From contig CM060985.1 in the NCBI GenBank assembly GCA_030765065.1, positions 1,860,001 through 1,924,000 on the forward strand: a stretch of DNA of 64,000 nt. The letters are read 5' to 3'. Made by a program: the position numbers and the translations under genes. Numbering within the stretch: position 1 is the first letter of the stretch; each line of letters opens with the position of its first letter. Below are positions 23,850-37,802 of the stretch, in pieces. A model generated the notes under the pieces. That model was given only the letters and a program-made list of their open reading frames with translations, did not search any database and was not told where the DNA came from. This stretch comes from Deroplatys truncata (Eukaryota; Arthropoda; Insecta; Mantodea; Mantidae).

Positions 23850-23860
23850 AAGAGTTTATT
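23850..23860. repeat. target-site duplication, 5' side of the LINE
   Basis: Second exact copy of AAGAGTTTATT, followed at once by GTCACATACGAATCATAG of the interrupted monomer. The first A could instead belong to the element, since the preceding base context is GAGGGA. Confidence 0.92.
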
Positions 23861-24399
23861 GTCACATACGAATCATAGATGAAGATTCTGTGTGCTGACA
23901 TTATAACAGCAGGGAATCTGTCTCACTTCTCTACAAGAGTTTATTGTCACATAGAAATCATACATGAAGATTCTGTGTGCCGCATTATAACAGCAGGGAA
24001 TCTGTCTCACTTCTCTACAAGAGTTTGATGTGACAGAGGAATCATACACGAAGTTTCTGTGTGCTGTGATTATAACAACAGGGAATCTGTCTCAACTCTC
24101 TACAATAGTTAGTCACATAACAATCATACATGAAGATTCTGTGTGGTGGCATTATATCAGCAGGAAGTATGTGCCACTTCTCTACAAGAGTTTGTTGTCA
24201 CATAGGAATAATACATGAATATTCTCTGTGCTGATATTATAACAGCAGAGAAATATGTCTCACTTCTCCACAAGAGTTTGTTGTCACATAGAAATCATAC
24301 ATGAAGATTCTGTGTGCTGGCATTATAACAGCAGGAAGTATGTCCCACTTCTCGTCAAGAGTTTGTTGTCACATAGGAATAATACATGAAGATTCCCTA

Positions 24400-27300
24400 T
24401 GCTGACATTATAACAGCAGGGAATCTGTCTCACTCCCCTACAAGAGTTTGTTGTCACATAGGAATCATAGATGAAGATTCTGTGTGCTGGCATTATAACA
24501 TAGGGAATGTGTCTCACTTCTCTACAAGAGTTTGTTGTCACAGAAGAATCATAGATAAAGATTGTGTGTGCTGCCATTATAACAGTAGGGAATCTGTCTC
24601 ACTTCTCTACAAGAGTTTGTTGTCACATAGAAATCATACATGAAGATCCTGTGTGCTGCCATTATAACAGCAAGGTATCTGTCTCACTTCTCTACAAGAG
24701 TTTGTTGTCACATAGGAATCATTGATGAAGATTCTGTGTGCTGCCATTATAACAGTAGGGAATCTGTCTCACTTCTCTACAAGAGTTTGTTGTCACATAG
24801 GAATCATACATGAAGATTCTGTGTGCTGGCATTATAACAGCAGGGAATCAATCTAATTTCTCTACAAGAGTTTGTTGTCACATAGGAATCATACATGAAG
24901 ATTCTGTGTGCTGCCATTATAGCAACAGGGAATCTTTCTCACTTCTCTACAAGAGTTTGTTGTCACATAGGAATAATACATGAAGATTCTCTGTGCTGAC
25001 ATTATAACAGCAGGGAATCTGTCTCACTTCACTACAAGAGTTTGTTGTCACATAGGAATTAATACATGAAGATTCTCTGTGCTGACATTATAACTGCAGG
25101 GAATCTGTCTCACTTCTCTACAAGAGTTTGTTGACACATAGGAATCACACATGAATATTCTCTGTGCTGGCATTATAACAGTAGGGAATGTGTCTCCCTT
25201 CTCTACAAGAGTTTGTTGTCACATAGGAATAATACATGAAGATTCTCTGTGCTGACATTATAACAGCAGCGAATCAATCTCACTTCTCTACAAGAGTTTG
25301 TTGTCACATAGGAATCATACATGAAGATTCTGTGTGCTGCCATTATAACAGAGCGAATATATCTTACTTCTCTACAGGGGTTTGATGTCACAGGGAAATC
25401 ATACACGAAGATTCTGTGTGCTGTCATTATAACAACAGGGAATCTGTCTCACTTCTCTACAAGAGTTTGTTGTCACATAGGAATAATATATGAAGATTCT
25501 CTGTGCTGACATTATAACAGCAGGGAATATGTCTCACTTCTCTACAAGAGTTTGTTGTCACATAGGAATAATACAGGAGGTTTCTGTGTGCTGCCATTAT
25601 AACTTCAGGGAATATGTATCACTTCTCTACAAGGGTTTGTTGTCACATAGGAATAATAAATGCAGATTCTGTGTGCTGGCATTATAACAGCAGAGAATAT
25701 GTCTCACTTCTCTACAAGAGTTTGTTGTCACACAGGAATAATACATGAAGTTTCTGTGTGCTGCCATTATAACTTCAGGGAATATGTCTCACTTCTCTAC
25801 AAGGGTTTGTTGTCACATAGGAATAATACATGAAGATTCTCTGTGCTGACATTATAACAGCAGGGAATCTGTATCACTTCTCTACAAGAGTTTGTTGTCA
25901 CATAGGAATAATACATGAAGATTCTCTATGCTGACATTATAACAGCAGGGAATCTGTCTCACTTCTCTACAAGAGTTTGTTGTCACATAGGAATCATACA
26001 TGAATATTCTGTTTGCTGGCTTTATAAAAAGAGGGAATCTGTCTCACCTCTCTACAAGAGTTTGTTGTCACATAGGAATCACAGATGAAGATTCTGTGTG
26101 CTGACATAATAACATCAGGGAATCTGTCTGACGTCTCCACAAGAGTTTGTTGTCACATACGAATCATACATGAAGATTATGTGTGCCGCCATTATAACAG
26201 TAGGGAATCTGTCTCACTTCTCTACAAGACTTTATTGTCACATAGGAATCATAGATGAAGATTCTGTGTGCTGACATTATAACAGCAGGGAATCTGTCTC
26301 ACTTCTCTACAAGAGTTTGTTGTCACATAGGAATCATACATGAAGATTCTGTGTGCTGGCATTATAACAGCAGGGAATCTGTCTCACTTCTCTACAAGGG
26401 TTTATTGTCACAGAGGAATCATACATGCAGATTCTGTTTGATGGCATTATAACAAGAGGGAATCTGTCTCACCTATCCAGAGGAGTTTGTTGTCACATAG
26501 GAATCATACATGAAGATTCTAGGTGCTGCCATTATAACAGCAGGGAATCTGTCTCACTTCTCTACAAGAGTTTGTTGTCACATAGGAATCAAACATGAAG
26601 ATTCTGTGTGCTGGCATTATAAGAACACGGAATCTGTCTCACTTTTCTACAAGAGTTTGTTGTCACATGGGAATCATACATGAAGATTCCGTGTGCTGGC
26701 ATTATAACAACAGGGAATCTATCTCACTTCTCTACAAGAATTTGTTGTCACATAGGAATCATACGTGAAGATTCTGTGTGCTGGCATTATAACAGCAGAG
26801 AATCTGCCTCACTTCTCTACAAGAGTTTGTTATCACATAGGAATCATACACGAAGATTCTGTGTGCTGGCATTAAAACAACAGGGAATCTGTCTCACATC
26901 TCTAGAAGAGTTTGCTGTTACATAGAAATCATACATGAAGATTTTGTATGCTTGCATTATGACAGCAGGGAATCTGCCTCACTTCTCTACAAGCGTTTGT
27001 TGTTACATAGAAGTCATACATGAAGATTCTGTGTGCTGGTATTATAACAGCAGGGAATCTGTCTCACATCTCTAGAAGAGTTTGCTGTTACATAGAAATC
27101 ATACATGAAGATTCTGTTTGCTGGCATTTTAACAACAGGGAATCTGTATTACTTCTCTACAAGAGCTTGATCTCACATGGGAATCATACAAAAAGATTCA
27201 GTGTGCTGGCATTATAACAACAGCGAATCTGTCTCACTTTTCTACAAGAGTTTGTTGTCACGTAGGAATCATACATGAAGATTCTGTGTGCTAACATTAT

Positions 27301-30300
27301 AACAGCACGGAATCTGTCTCACTTCTCTACAAGAGCTTGATCTCACATGGGAATCATACAAAAAATTCAGTGTGCTGGCATTATAACAACAGCGAATCTG
27401 TTTCACTTCTCTATAAGAGTTTGTTGTTACATAGGAATCATACATAAAGATTCTGTGTGCTGGCATTAAAACTGAGGGAATCCGTCCCACTACTCTACAA
27501 GGGTTTGTTGTTAAATAGAAATCATACATGAAGATTTTGTATGCTGATATTATAACAACAGGGTATCTGTGTTACTTCTCTACAAGACTGTTGTCACATA
27601 GGAATCATACATGAAGACTCTGTGTGCTGGCATTACTACAGCAGGGAATCCGTCTCACTTCTCTACAAAAGTTTGTTGTCACATAGGAATCACATATGAA
27701 CATTCTGGGTGCTGGCATTATAACAACAGCGAATATGTCTTACTTCTCTACAAGAATTCGTTGTCACATAGGAATCATAGATGAGGATTCTGCGTGCTGC
27801 CATTAGAACAACACGGAATGTGTCCTACTTCGCTATAAGGGTTTGTTGTCATATAGGAATCGTAGATGAAGATTCTGTGTGCTGGAATTATAACAACAGG
27901 GAATGTGTCTGACTTCTCTACAGGAGTTTGCTGTCACATAGGAATCATAGATGAAGAGTCTGTGTGCTGGCATTATAACAGCAGGAAATATGTCCCACTT
28001 CTCTACAAGAGTTTGTTGTCGCATAAGAATAATACATGAAGATTCTCTGTGCTGACATTATAACAGCAGAGAAATATGTCTCACTTCTCTACAAGCGTTT
28101 GTTGTCCAATAGAAATCATACATGAAGATTCTGTGTGCCGCATTATAACAGCAGGGAATATGTCTCATTTCTCTACAAGAGTTTGTTATCACATAGGAAT
28201 AATACATGCATATTCTGTGTGTTGGCATTATAACAGCAGGGAATAAATCTCACTTCTGTACAAGAGTTTGTTGTCACATAGGAATCATACATGAAGATTC
28301 TGTGTGCTGCCATTATAACAGAGGGAATATGTCTCACTTTTCTAGAAGGGTTTGTTGTCACATAGGAATAATACATGAAGATTCTCTGTGCTGACATTAT
28401 AACAGCAGGGAATCTGTCTCACTTCTCTACAAGGGTTTGTTGTCACATAGGAATAATACATGAAGATTCTCTATGTTGACATTATAACAGCAGGGAATTT
28501 GTCTCACTTCTCTACAAGAGTTTGTTGTCACATAGGAATCATACATGAATATTCTGTTTGCTGGCTTTATAAAAAGAGGGAATCTGTCTCACCACTCTAC
28601 AAGAGTTTGTTTGCACATAGGAATCACAGATGAAGATTCTGTGTGCTGATATTATAACATCAGGGAATCTGTTGACTTCTCTACAAGAGTTTGTTGTCAC
28701 ATAGGTATCATACATGAAGATTCTGCGTGCTGCCATTATAACAGAGGAAATATGTCTCACTTCTCTACAAGAGTTCGTTGTCACATAGGAATCATAGATA
28801 AAGATTCTGTGTGTTGGCATTATAAGAGCAGGGAATTAATCTCACTTCTCTACAAGAGTTTGCTAGCACATAGGAATCGTACATGAAGATTATGTGTGCT
28901 GGCATTATAACAGACAGAATATGTCTCACTTCTCTACCAGAGTTTGATGTCACATTGGAATAATACAAGAAGATTCTGTGTGTTGGCATTATAAGAGCAG
29001 GGAATCAATCTCACTTCTCTACAAGAGTTTGTTGTCACATAGGAATCATACATGAAGATTCTGGTTGCTGGCATTATAACAGAGGGAATATGTCTCATTT
29101 CTCTACAAGAGTTCGTTGTCACATAGGAAGAATGCATGAAGATTCTGTGTGTTGGCATTATAACAGCCGGGAATCAATCTCACTTCCCTACAAAGGTTTG
29201 TTCTCACATAGGAAGAATACATGGATGTACTGTGTGTTGGCATTATAACAGCAGGGAATCAATCGCACTTCTCTACAAGAGTTTGTTGTCACATACGAAT
29301 CATACATGAAGATTCTGTGTGCTGCCATTATAACAGTAGGGAATCTGTCTCACTTCTCTACAAGAGTTTATTGTCACATACGAATCATAGATGAAGATTC
29401 TGTGTGCTGACATTATAACAGAAGGGAATCTGTCTCACTTCTCTACAAGAGTTTGTTGTCACATAGGAATCATACATGAACATTCTGTGTGCCGCCATTA
29501 TAACAGCAGGGAATCTGTCTCACTTTTCTACAAGAGTTTATTGGCACATATGAATCATACATGAAGATTCTGTGTGCCGCATTATAACAGCAGGGAATCT
29601 GTCTCACTTCTCTACAAGAGTTTGATTTGACAGAGGAATCATACACGAAGTTTCTGTGTGCTGTCATTATAACAACAGGGAATCTGTCTTCACTCTCTAC
29701 AATAGTTAGTCACATATCAATCATACATGAAGATTCTGTGTGCTGGCATTATAACAGCAGGAAGTATGTCCCACTTCTCTACAAGAGTTTGTTGTCACAT
29801 AGGAATAATACATGAAGATTCTCTGTGCTGACATTATAACAGCAGAGAAATATGTCTCACATCTCTACAAGAGTTTGTTGTCACATAGAAATTATACATG
29901 AAGATTCTGTGTGCTGGCATTATAACAGTAGGAAATGTGTCTCACTTCTCTACAAGAGTTTGTTGTCACATAGGAATCACAGATGAAGATTCTGTGTTCT
30001 GACATAATAACATCAGGGAATCTGTCTGACTGCTCCACAAGAGTTTGTTGTCACATACGAATCATACATGAAGATTCTGTGTGCCGCCATTATAAGAGCA
30101 GGGTATCTGTCTCACTTCTCTACAAGAGTTTATTGTCACATAGGAACCATAGATGAAAATTCTGTGTGCTGACATTATAACAGCAGTGAATCCGACTCAC
30201 TTCTCTACAAGAGTTTGCTGTTACATAGGAATCATACATGAAGATTCTGTGTGCTGCCATTATAACAGAAGGGTATCTGTCTCGCTTCTCTACAAGAGTT

Positions 30301-31268
30301 TATTGTCACATAGGAATCATAGATGAAGATTCTGTGTGCTGTCATTATAACAGTAGGGAATCTGTCTCACTTCTCTACTAGAGTTTGTTGTCACATAGGA
30401 ATTATACCTGAAGATTCTGTGTGCTGGCATTATAACAGCAGGGAATCTGTCTCACTTGTCTACAAGAGTTTGTTGTCACATAGGAAGAATACATGATGAT
30501 TCTGTGTGTTGGCATTATAACAGCAGGGAATCAATCTCAATTCTCTACAAGAGTTTGTTGTCACATAGGAGTCATACATGAAGATTCTATGTGTTGGCAT
30601 TATAACATCAGGGAATCTGTCTGACTTCTCCACAAGAATTTGTTGTCACATACGAATCATACATGAAGATTCTGTGTGCTGCCATTATAACAGTAGGGAA
30701 TCTGTCTCACTTCTCTACAAGAGTTTATTGTCACATACGAATCATAGATGAAGATTCTGTGTGCTGACATTATAACAGCAGGGAATCTGTCTCACTTCTC
30801 TACAAGAGTTTATTGTCACATAGAAATCATACATGATGATTCTGTGTGCCGCATTATAACAGCAGGGAATCTGTCTCACTTCTCTACAAGAGTTTGATGT
30901 GACAGAGGAATCATACACGAAGTTTCTGTGTGCTGTGATTATAACAACAGGGAATCTGTCTCAACTCTCTACAATAGTTAGTCACATAACAATCATACAT
31001 GAAGATTCTGTGTGGTGGCATTATATCAGCAGGAAGTATGTGCCACTTCTATACAAGAGTTTTTTGTCACATAGGAATAATACATGAAGATTCTCTGTGC
31101 TGATATTATAACAGCACAGAAATATGTCTCACTTCTCCACAAGAGTTTGTTGTCACATAGAAATCATACATGAAGATTCTGTGTGCTGGCATTATAACAG
31201 CAGGAAGTATGTCCCACTTCTCGTCAAGAGTTTGTTGTCACATAGGAATAATACATGAAGATTCTCTA
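24400..31268. repeat. HOR segment 4 (type 2, 81 monomers, hybrid start)
   Basis: This segment is 6869 bp long. Its first 1.65 kb aligns with segment 5 (offset 6869). Between about 26045 and 26108 it switches to the segment 1 series (offset 25504 against 751-2025), then follows the type 2 series of segment 3 at a constant offset of 12955 up to the unoccupied counterpart of the LINE target near 30719. It keeps the 10 monomers missing from segment 3. Confidence 0.8.
30719..30729. other. unoccupied paralogue of the LINE target site
   Basis: AAGAGTTTATT followed by GTCACATACGAATCATAG, without an insertion. HOR segment 4 aligns with segment 3 on the left (offset 12955) and with the sequence right of the LINE on the other side (offset 6869), so this is the empty counterpart. 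Other empty copies lie at 12850-12860, 51327-51337 and about 56514-56524. Confidence 0.88.
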
Positions 31269-34237
31269 TGCTGACATTATAACAGCAGGGAATCTGTCTC
31301 ACTCCCCTACAAGAGTTTGTTGTCACATAGGAATCATAGATGAAGATTCTGTGTGCTGGCATTATAACATAGGGAATGTGTCTCACTTCTCTACAAGAGT
31401 TTGTTGTCACAGAAGAATCATAGATAAAGATTGTGTGTGCTGCCATTATAACAGTAGGGAATCTGTCTCACTTCTCTACAAGAGTTTGTTGTCACATAGA
31501 AATCATACATGAAGATCCTGTGTGCTGCCATTATAACAGCAAGGTATCTGTCTCACTTCTCTACAAGAGTTTGTTGTCACATAGGAATCATTGATGAAGA
31601 TTCTGTGTGCTGCCATTATAACAGTAGGGAATCTCTCTCACTTCTCTACAAGAGTTTGTTGTCACATAGGAATCATACATGAAGATTCTGTGTGCTGGCA
31701 TTATAACAGCAGGGAATCAATCTAATTTCTCTACAAGAGTTTGTTGTCACTTAGGAATCATACATGAAGATTCTGTGTGCTGCCATTATAGCAACAGGGA
31801 ATCTGTCTCACTTCTCTACAAGAGTTTGTTGTCACATAGGAATAATACATGAAGATTCTCTGTGCTGACATTATAACAGCAGGGAATCTGTCTCACTTCA
31901 CTACAAGAGTTTGTTGTCACATAGGAATTAATACATGAAGATTCTCTGTGCTGACATTATAACTGCAGGGAATCTGTCTCACTTCTCTACAAGAGTTTGT
32001 TGACACATAGGAATCACACATGAATATTCTCTGTTCTGGCATTATAACAGTAGGGAATGTGTCTCCCTTCTCTACAAGAGTTTGTTGTCACATAGGAATA
32101 ATACATGAAGATTCTCTGTGCTGACATTATAACAGCAGCGAATCAATCTCACTTCTCTACAAGAGTTTGTTGTCACATAGGAATCATACATGAAGATTCT
32201 GTGTGCTGCCATTATAACAGAGCGAATATATCTTACTTCTCTACAGGGGTTTGATGTCACAGGGAAATCATACACGAAGATTCTGAGTGCTGTCATTATA
32301 ACAACAGGGAATCTGTCTCACTTCTCTACAAGAGTTTGTTGTCACATAGGAATAATATATGAAGATTCTCTGTGCTGACATTATAACAGCAGGGAATATG
32401 TCTCACTTCTCTACAAGAGTTTGTTGTCACATAGGAATAATACAGGAGGTTTCTGTGTGCTGCCATTATAACTTCAGGGAATATGTATCACTTCTCTACA
32501 AGGGTTTGTTGTCACATAGGAATAATAAATGCAGATTCTGTGTGCTGGCATTATAACAGCAGAGAATATGTCTCACTTCTCTACAAGAGTTTGTTGTCAC
32601 ATAGGAATAATACATGAAGTTTCTGTGTGCTGCCATTATAACTTCAGGGAATATGTCTCACTTCTCTACAAGGGTTTGTTGTCACATAGGAATAATACAT
32701 GAAGATTCTCTGTGCTGACATTATAACAGCAGGGAATCTGTATCACTTCTCTACAAGAGTTTGTTGTCACATAGGAATAATACATGAAGATTCTCTATGC
32801 TGACATTATAACAGCAGGGAATCTGTCTCACTTCTCTACAAGAGTTTGTTGTCACATAGGAATCATACATGAATATTCTGTTTGCTGGCTTTATAAAAAG
32901 AGGGAATCTGTCTCACCTCTCTACAAGAGTTTGTTGTCACATAGGAATCACAGATGAAGATTCTGTGTGCTGACATTATAACATTAGGGAATCTGTCTGA
33001 CTTCTCTACAAGAGTTTGTTGTAACATAGGAATCATACATGAAGATTCTGCGTGCTGCCATTTTAACAGAGGAAATATGTCTCACTTCTCTACAAGAGTT
33101 CGTTGTCACATAGGAATCATACATGAAGATTCTGTGTGTTGGCATTATAACAGCAGGGAATCAATCTCACTTCCCTACAAGGGTTTGCTAGCACATAGGA
33201 ATCATACATGAAGATTATGTGTGCTGGCATTATAACAGACAGCATATGTCTCACTTCTCTACAAGAGTTTGATGTCACATTGGAATAATACAAGAAGATT
33301 CTGTGTGTTGGCATTATAAAAGCAGGGAATCAATCTCGCTTCTCTACAAGAGTTTGTTGTCACATAGGAACCATACATGATGATTCTGGTTGCTGGCATT
33401 ATAACAGAGGGAATATGTCTCATTTCTCTACAAGAGTTTGTTGTCACATAGGAAAAATACATGAAGATTCTGTGTGTTGGCATTATAACAGCAGGGAATC
33501 AATCTCAATTCTCTACAAGAGTTTGTTGTCACATAGGAATCATACATGAAGATTCTATGTGTTGGCATTATAACATCAGGGAATCTGTCTGACTTCTCCA
33601 CAAGAGTTTGTTGTCACATACGAATCATACATGAAGATTCTGTGTGCTGCCATTGTAACAGTAGGGAATCTGTCTCACTTCTCTACAAGAGCTTATTGTC
33701 ACATACGCATCATAGATGAAGATTCTGTGTGCTGACATTATAACAACAGGGAATCTGTCTCACTTCTCTACAAAGGTTTGTTGTCACATAGGAATCATAC
33801 ATGAAGATTCTGTGTGCCGCCATTATAACAGCAGGGAATCTGTCTCACTTCTCTACAAGAGTTTGATGTGACAGAAGAATCATACACGAAGTTTCTGTGT
33901 GCTGTCATTATAACAACAGGGAACCTGTCTCAACTCTCTACAATAGTTAGTCACATAACAATCATACATGAAGGTTCTGTGTGCTGGCATTATAACAGCA
34001 GGAAGTATGTCCCACTTCTCTACAAGAGTTTGTTGTCACATAGGAATAATACACGAAGATTCTCTGTGCTGACATTATAACAGCAGAGAAATATGTTTTA
34101 CTTCTCTAAAAGAGTTTGTTGTCACATAGAAATCATACATGAAGATTCTGTGTGCTGGCATTATAACAGCAGGAAGTATGTCCCACTTCTCTACAAGAGT
34201 TTGTTGTCACATAGGAAAAATACATGAAGATTCTCTA
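31269..34237. repeat. HOR segment 5 (short, 35 monomers)
   Basis: About 2969 bp between marker monomers. From about 31684 it is the first half of a 3565-bp tandem duplication. It carries rare private changes repeated in segment 6, such as CACTTAGG at 31748 and TTCTGAGTGCTG near 32281. The 26.2-30.6 kb series of segment 4 is absent, so several tens of monomers are missing relative to a full HOR. Confidence 0.78.
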
Positions 34238-35248
34238 TGCTGACATTATAACAGCAGGGAATCTGTCTCACTCCCCTACAAGAGTTTGTTGTCACATAGG
34301 AATCATAGATGAAGATTCTGTGTGCTGGCATTATAACAGTAGGGAATGTGTCTCACTTCTCTACAAGAGTTTGTTGTCACAGAAGAATCATAGATGAAGA
34401 TTCTGTGTGCTGCCATTATAACAGTAGGGAATCTGTCTCACTTCTCTACAAGCGTTTGTTGTCACATAGGAATCATACATGAAGATTCTGTGTGCTGCCA
34501 TTATAAGAGCAGGGTATCTGTCTCACTTCTCTACAAGAGTTTGTTGTCACATAGGAATCATAGATGAAGATTCTGTGTGCTGCCTTTATAACAGTAGGGA
34601 ATCTGTCTCACTTCTCTAAAAGAGTTTGTTGTCACATAGGAATCATACATGAAGATTCTGTGTGCTGGCGTTATAACAGCAGGGAATCTGTCTCACTTCT
34701 CTACAAGAGTTTGTTGTCACATAGGAATCATACATGAAGATTCTGTTTGCTGGCTTTATAAAAAGAGGGAATCTGTGTCACCTCTCTACAAGAGTTTGTT
34801 CTCACATAGGAATCACAGATGATGATTCTGTGTGGTGACATAATAACATCAGGGAATCTGTCTGACTTCTCCACAAGAGTTTGTTGTCACATACGAATCA
34901 TACATGAAGATTCTGTGTGCCGCCCTTATAACAGTAGGGAATCTGTCTCACTTCTATACAAGACTTTATTGTCACATAGGAATCAAGGATGAAGATTCTG
35001 TGTGCTGACATTATAACAGTAGGGAATCTGTCTCACTTCTCTACAAGACTTTATTGTCACATAGGAATCAAGGATGAAGATTCTGTGTGCCGCCATTATA
35101 ACAGTAGGGAATCTGTCTCACTTCTCTACAAGACTTTATTGTCACATAGCAATCAAGGATGAAGATTCTGTGTGCTGACATTATAACAGCAGGGAATCTG
35201 TCTCACTTCTCTACAAGAGTTTGTTGTCACATAGGAATCATACATGAA
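31684..35248. repeat. 3565-bp tandem duplication, unit 1
   Basis: 42 monomers repeated immediately downstream at a constant 3565-bp offset. Both units contain CACTTAGG (31748 and 35313) and TTCTGAGTGCTG, changes not noticed elsewhere. Breakpoints can be placed only within about 80 bp, because the flanking monomers are alike. The duplication boundary lies within aligned monomers, as expected for unequal exchange. Confidence 0.85.
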
Positions 35249-37802
35249 GATTCTGTGTGCTGGCATTATAACAGCAGGGAATCAATCTAATTTCTCTACA
35301 AGAGTTTGTTGTCACTTAGGAATCATACATGAAGATTCTGTGTGCTGCCATTATAGCAACAGGGAATCTGTCTCACTTCTCTACAAGAGTTTGTTGTCAC
35401 ATAGGAATAATACATGAAGATTCTCTGTGCTGACATTATAACAGCAGGGAATCTGTCTCACTTCACTACAAGAGTTTGTTGTCACATAGGAATTAATACA
35501 TGAAGATTCTCTGTGCTGACATTATAACTGCAGGGAATCTGTCTCACTTCTCTACAAGAGTTTGTTGACACATAGGAATCACACATGAATATTCTCTGTT
35601 CTGGCATTATAACAGTAGGGAATGTGTCTCCCTTCTCTACAAGAGTTTGTTGTCACATAGGAATAATACATGAAGATTCTCTGTGCTGACATTATAACAG
35701 CAGCGAATCAATCTCACTTCTCTACAAGAGTTTGTTGTCACATAGGAATCATACATGAAGATTCTGTGTGCTGCCATTATAACAGAGCGAATATATCTTA
35801 CTTCTCTACAGGGGTTTGATGTCACAGGGAAATCATACACGAAGATTCTGAGTGCTGTCATTATAACAACAGGGAATCTGTCTCACTTCTCTACAAGAGT
35901 TTGTTGTCACATAGGAATAATATATGAAGATTCTCTGTGCTGACATTATAACAGCAGGGAATATGTCTCACTTCTCTACAAGAGTTTGTTGTCACATAGG
36001 AATAATACAGGAGGTTTCTGTGTGCTGCCATTATAACTTCAGGGAATATGTATCACTTCTCTACAAGGGTTTGTTGTCACATAGGAATAATAAATGCAGA
36101 TTCTGTGTGCTGGCATTATAACAGCAGAGAATATGTCTCACTTCTCTACAAGAGTTTGTTGTCACATAGGAATAATACATGAAGTTTCTGTGTGCTGCCA
36201 TTATAACTTCAGGGAATATGTCTCACTTCTCTACAAGGGTTTGTTGTCACATAGGAATAATACATGAAGATTCTCTGTGCTGACATTATAACAGCAGGGA
36301 ATCTGTATCACTTCTCTACAAGAGTTTGTTGTCACATAGGAATAATACATGAAGATTCTCTATGCTGACATTATAACAGCAGGGAATCTGTCTCACTTCT
36401 CTACAAGAGTTTGTTGTCACATAGGAATCATACATGAATATTCTGTTTGCTGGCTTTATAAAAAGAGGGAATCTGTCTCACCTCTCTACAAGAGTTTGTT
36501 GTCACATAGGAATCACAGATGAAGATTCTGTGTGCTGACATTATAACATTAGGGAATCTGTCTGACTTCTCTACAAGAGTTTGTTGTAACATAGGAATCA
36601 TACATGAAGATTCTGCGTGCTGCCATTTTAAGAGAGGAAATATGTCTCACTTCTCTACAAGAGTTCGTTGTCACATAGGAATCATACATGAAGATTCTGT
36701 GTGTTGGCATTATAACAGCAGGGAATCAATCTCACTTCCCTACAAGGGTTTGCTAGCACATAGGAATCATACATGAAGATTATGTGTGCTGGCATTATAA
36801 CAGACAGCATATGTCTCACTTCTCTACAAGAGTTTGATGTCACATTGGAATAATACAAGAAGATTCTGTGTGTTGGCATTATAAAAGCAGGGAATCAATC
36901 TCGCTTCTCTACAAGAGTTTGTTGTCACATAGGAACCATACATGATGATTCTGGTTGCTGGCATTATAACAGAGGGAATATGTCTCATTTCTCTACAAGA
37001 GTTTGTTGTCACATAGGAAAAATACATGAAGATTCTGTGTGTTGGCATTATAACAGCAGGGAATCAATCTCAATTCTCTACAAGAGTTTGTTGTCACATA
37101 GGAATCATACATGAAGATTCTATGTGTTGGCATTATAACATCAGGGAATCTGTCTGACTTCTCCACAAGAGTTTGTTGTCACATACGAATCATACATGAA
37201 GATTCTGTGTGCTGCCATTGTAACAGTAGGGAATCTGTCTCACTTCTCTACAAGAGCTTATTGTCACATACGAATCATAGATGAAGATTCTGTGTGCTGA
37301 CATTATAACAACAGGGAATCTGTCTCACTTCTCTACAAAGGTTTGTTGTCACATAGGAATCATACATGAAGATTCTGTGTGCCGCCATTATAACAGCAGG
37401 GAATCTGTCTCACTTCTCTACAAGAGTTTGATGTGACAGAAGAATCATACACGAAGTTTCTGTGTGCTGTCATTATAACAACAGGGAACCTGTCTCAACT
37501 CTCTACAATAGTTAGTCACATAACAATCATACATGAAGGTTCTGTGTGCTGGCATTATAACAGCAGGAAGTATGTCCCACTTCTCTACAAGAGTTTGTTG
37601 TCACATAGGAATAATACACGAAGATTCTCGGTGCTGACATTATAACAGCAGAGAAATATGTTTTACTTCTCTAAAAGAGTTTGTTGTCACATAGAAATCA
37701 TACATGAAGATTCTGTGTGCTGGCATTATAACAGCAGGAAGTATGTCCCACTTCTCTACAAGAGTTTGTTGTCACATAGGAAAAATACATGAAGATTCTC
37801 TA
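34238..37802. repeat. HOR segment 6 (42 monomers)
   Basis: This is exactly one period (3565 bp) of the tandem duplication, seen at the same phase in segments 5 and 7. It includes a local triplet of near-identical monomers with AATCAAGGATG (about 34980-35165), repeated at 38545-38730. Few differences from the sister unit are visible by eye. Confidence 0.78.

Larger units (their letters stand above)
13485..24399. repeat. HOR segment 3 (type 2), split by the LINE
   Basis: About 4829 bp of satellite remains after subtracting the LINE and one copy of the target-site duplication. Relative to segment 2 it has lost 10 monomers near 14330: the 8465 block reappears at 14314, an offset of 5849 instead of about 6700. 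From about 15180 it switches to type 2 monomers, including a TGCATATTC monomer at 15251, a run with TTTGCACATAGG at 15655 and a GGAAGAATAC group at 16160-16270. These recur in segments 4 and 8 but not in 1 and 2. Confidence 0.8.

Noticed and set aside
17764-23860. Site-specific LINE targeting satellite DNA
   Set aside because: Only one insertion is seen among several hundred monomers, and the target is simply T-rich. Nothing supports sequence-specific insertion.
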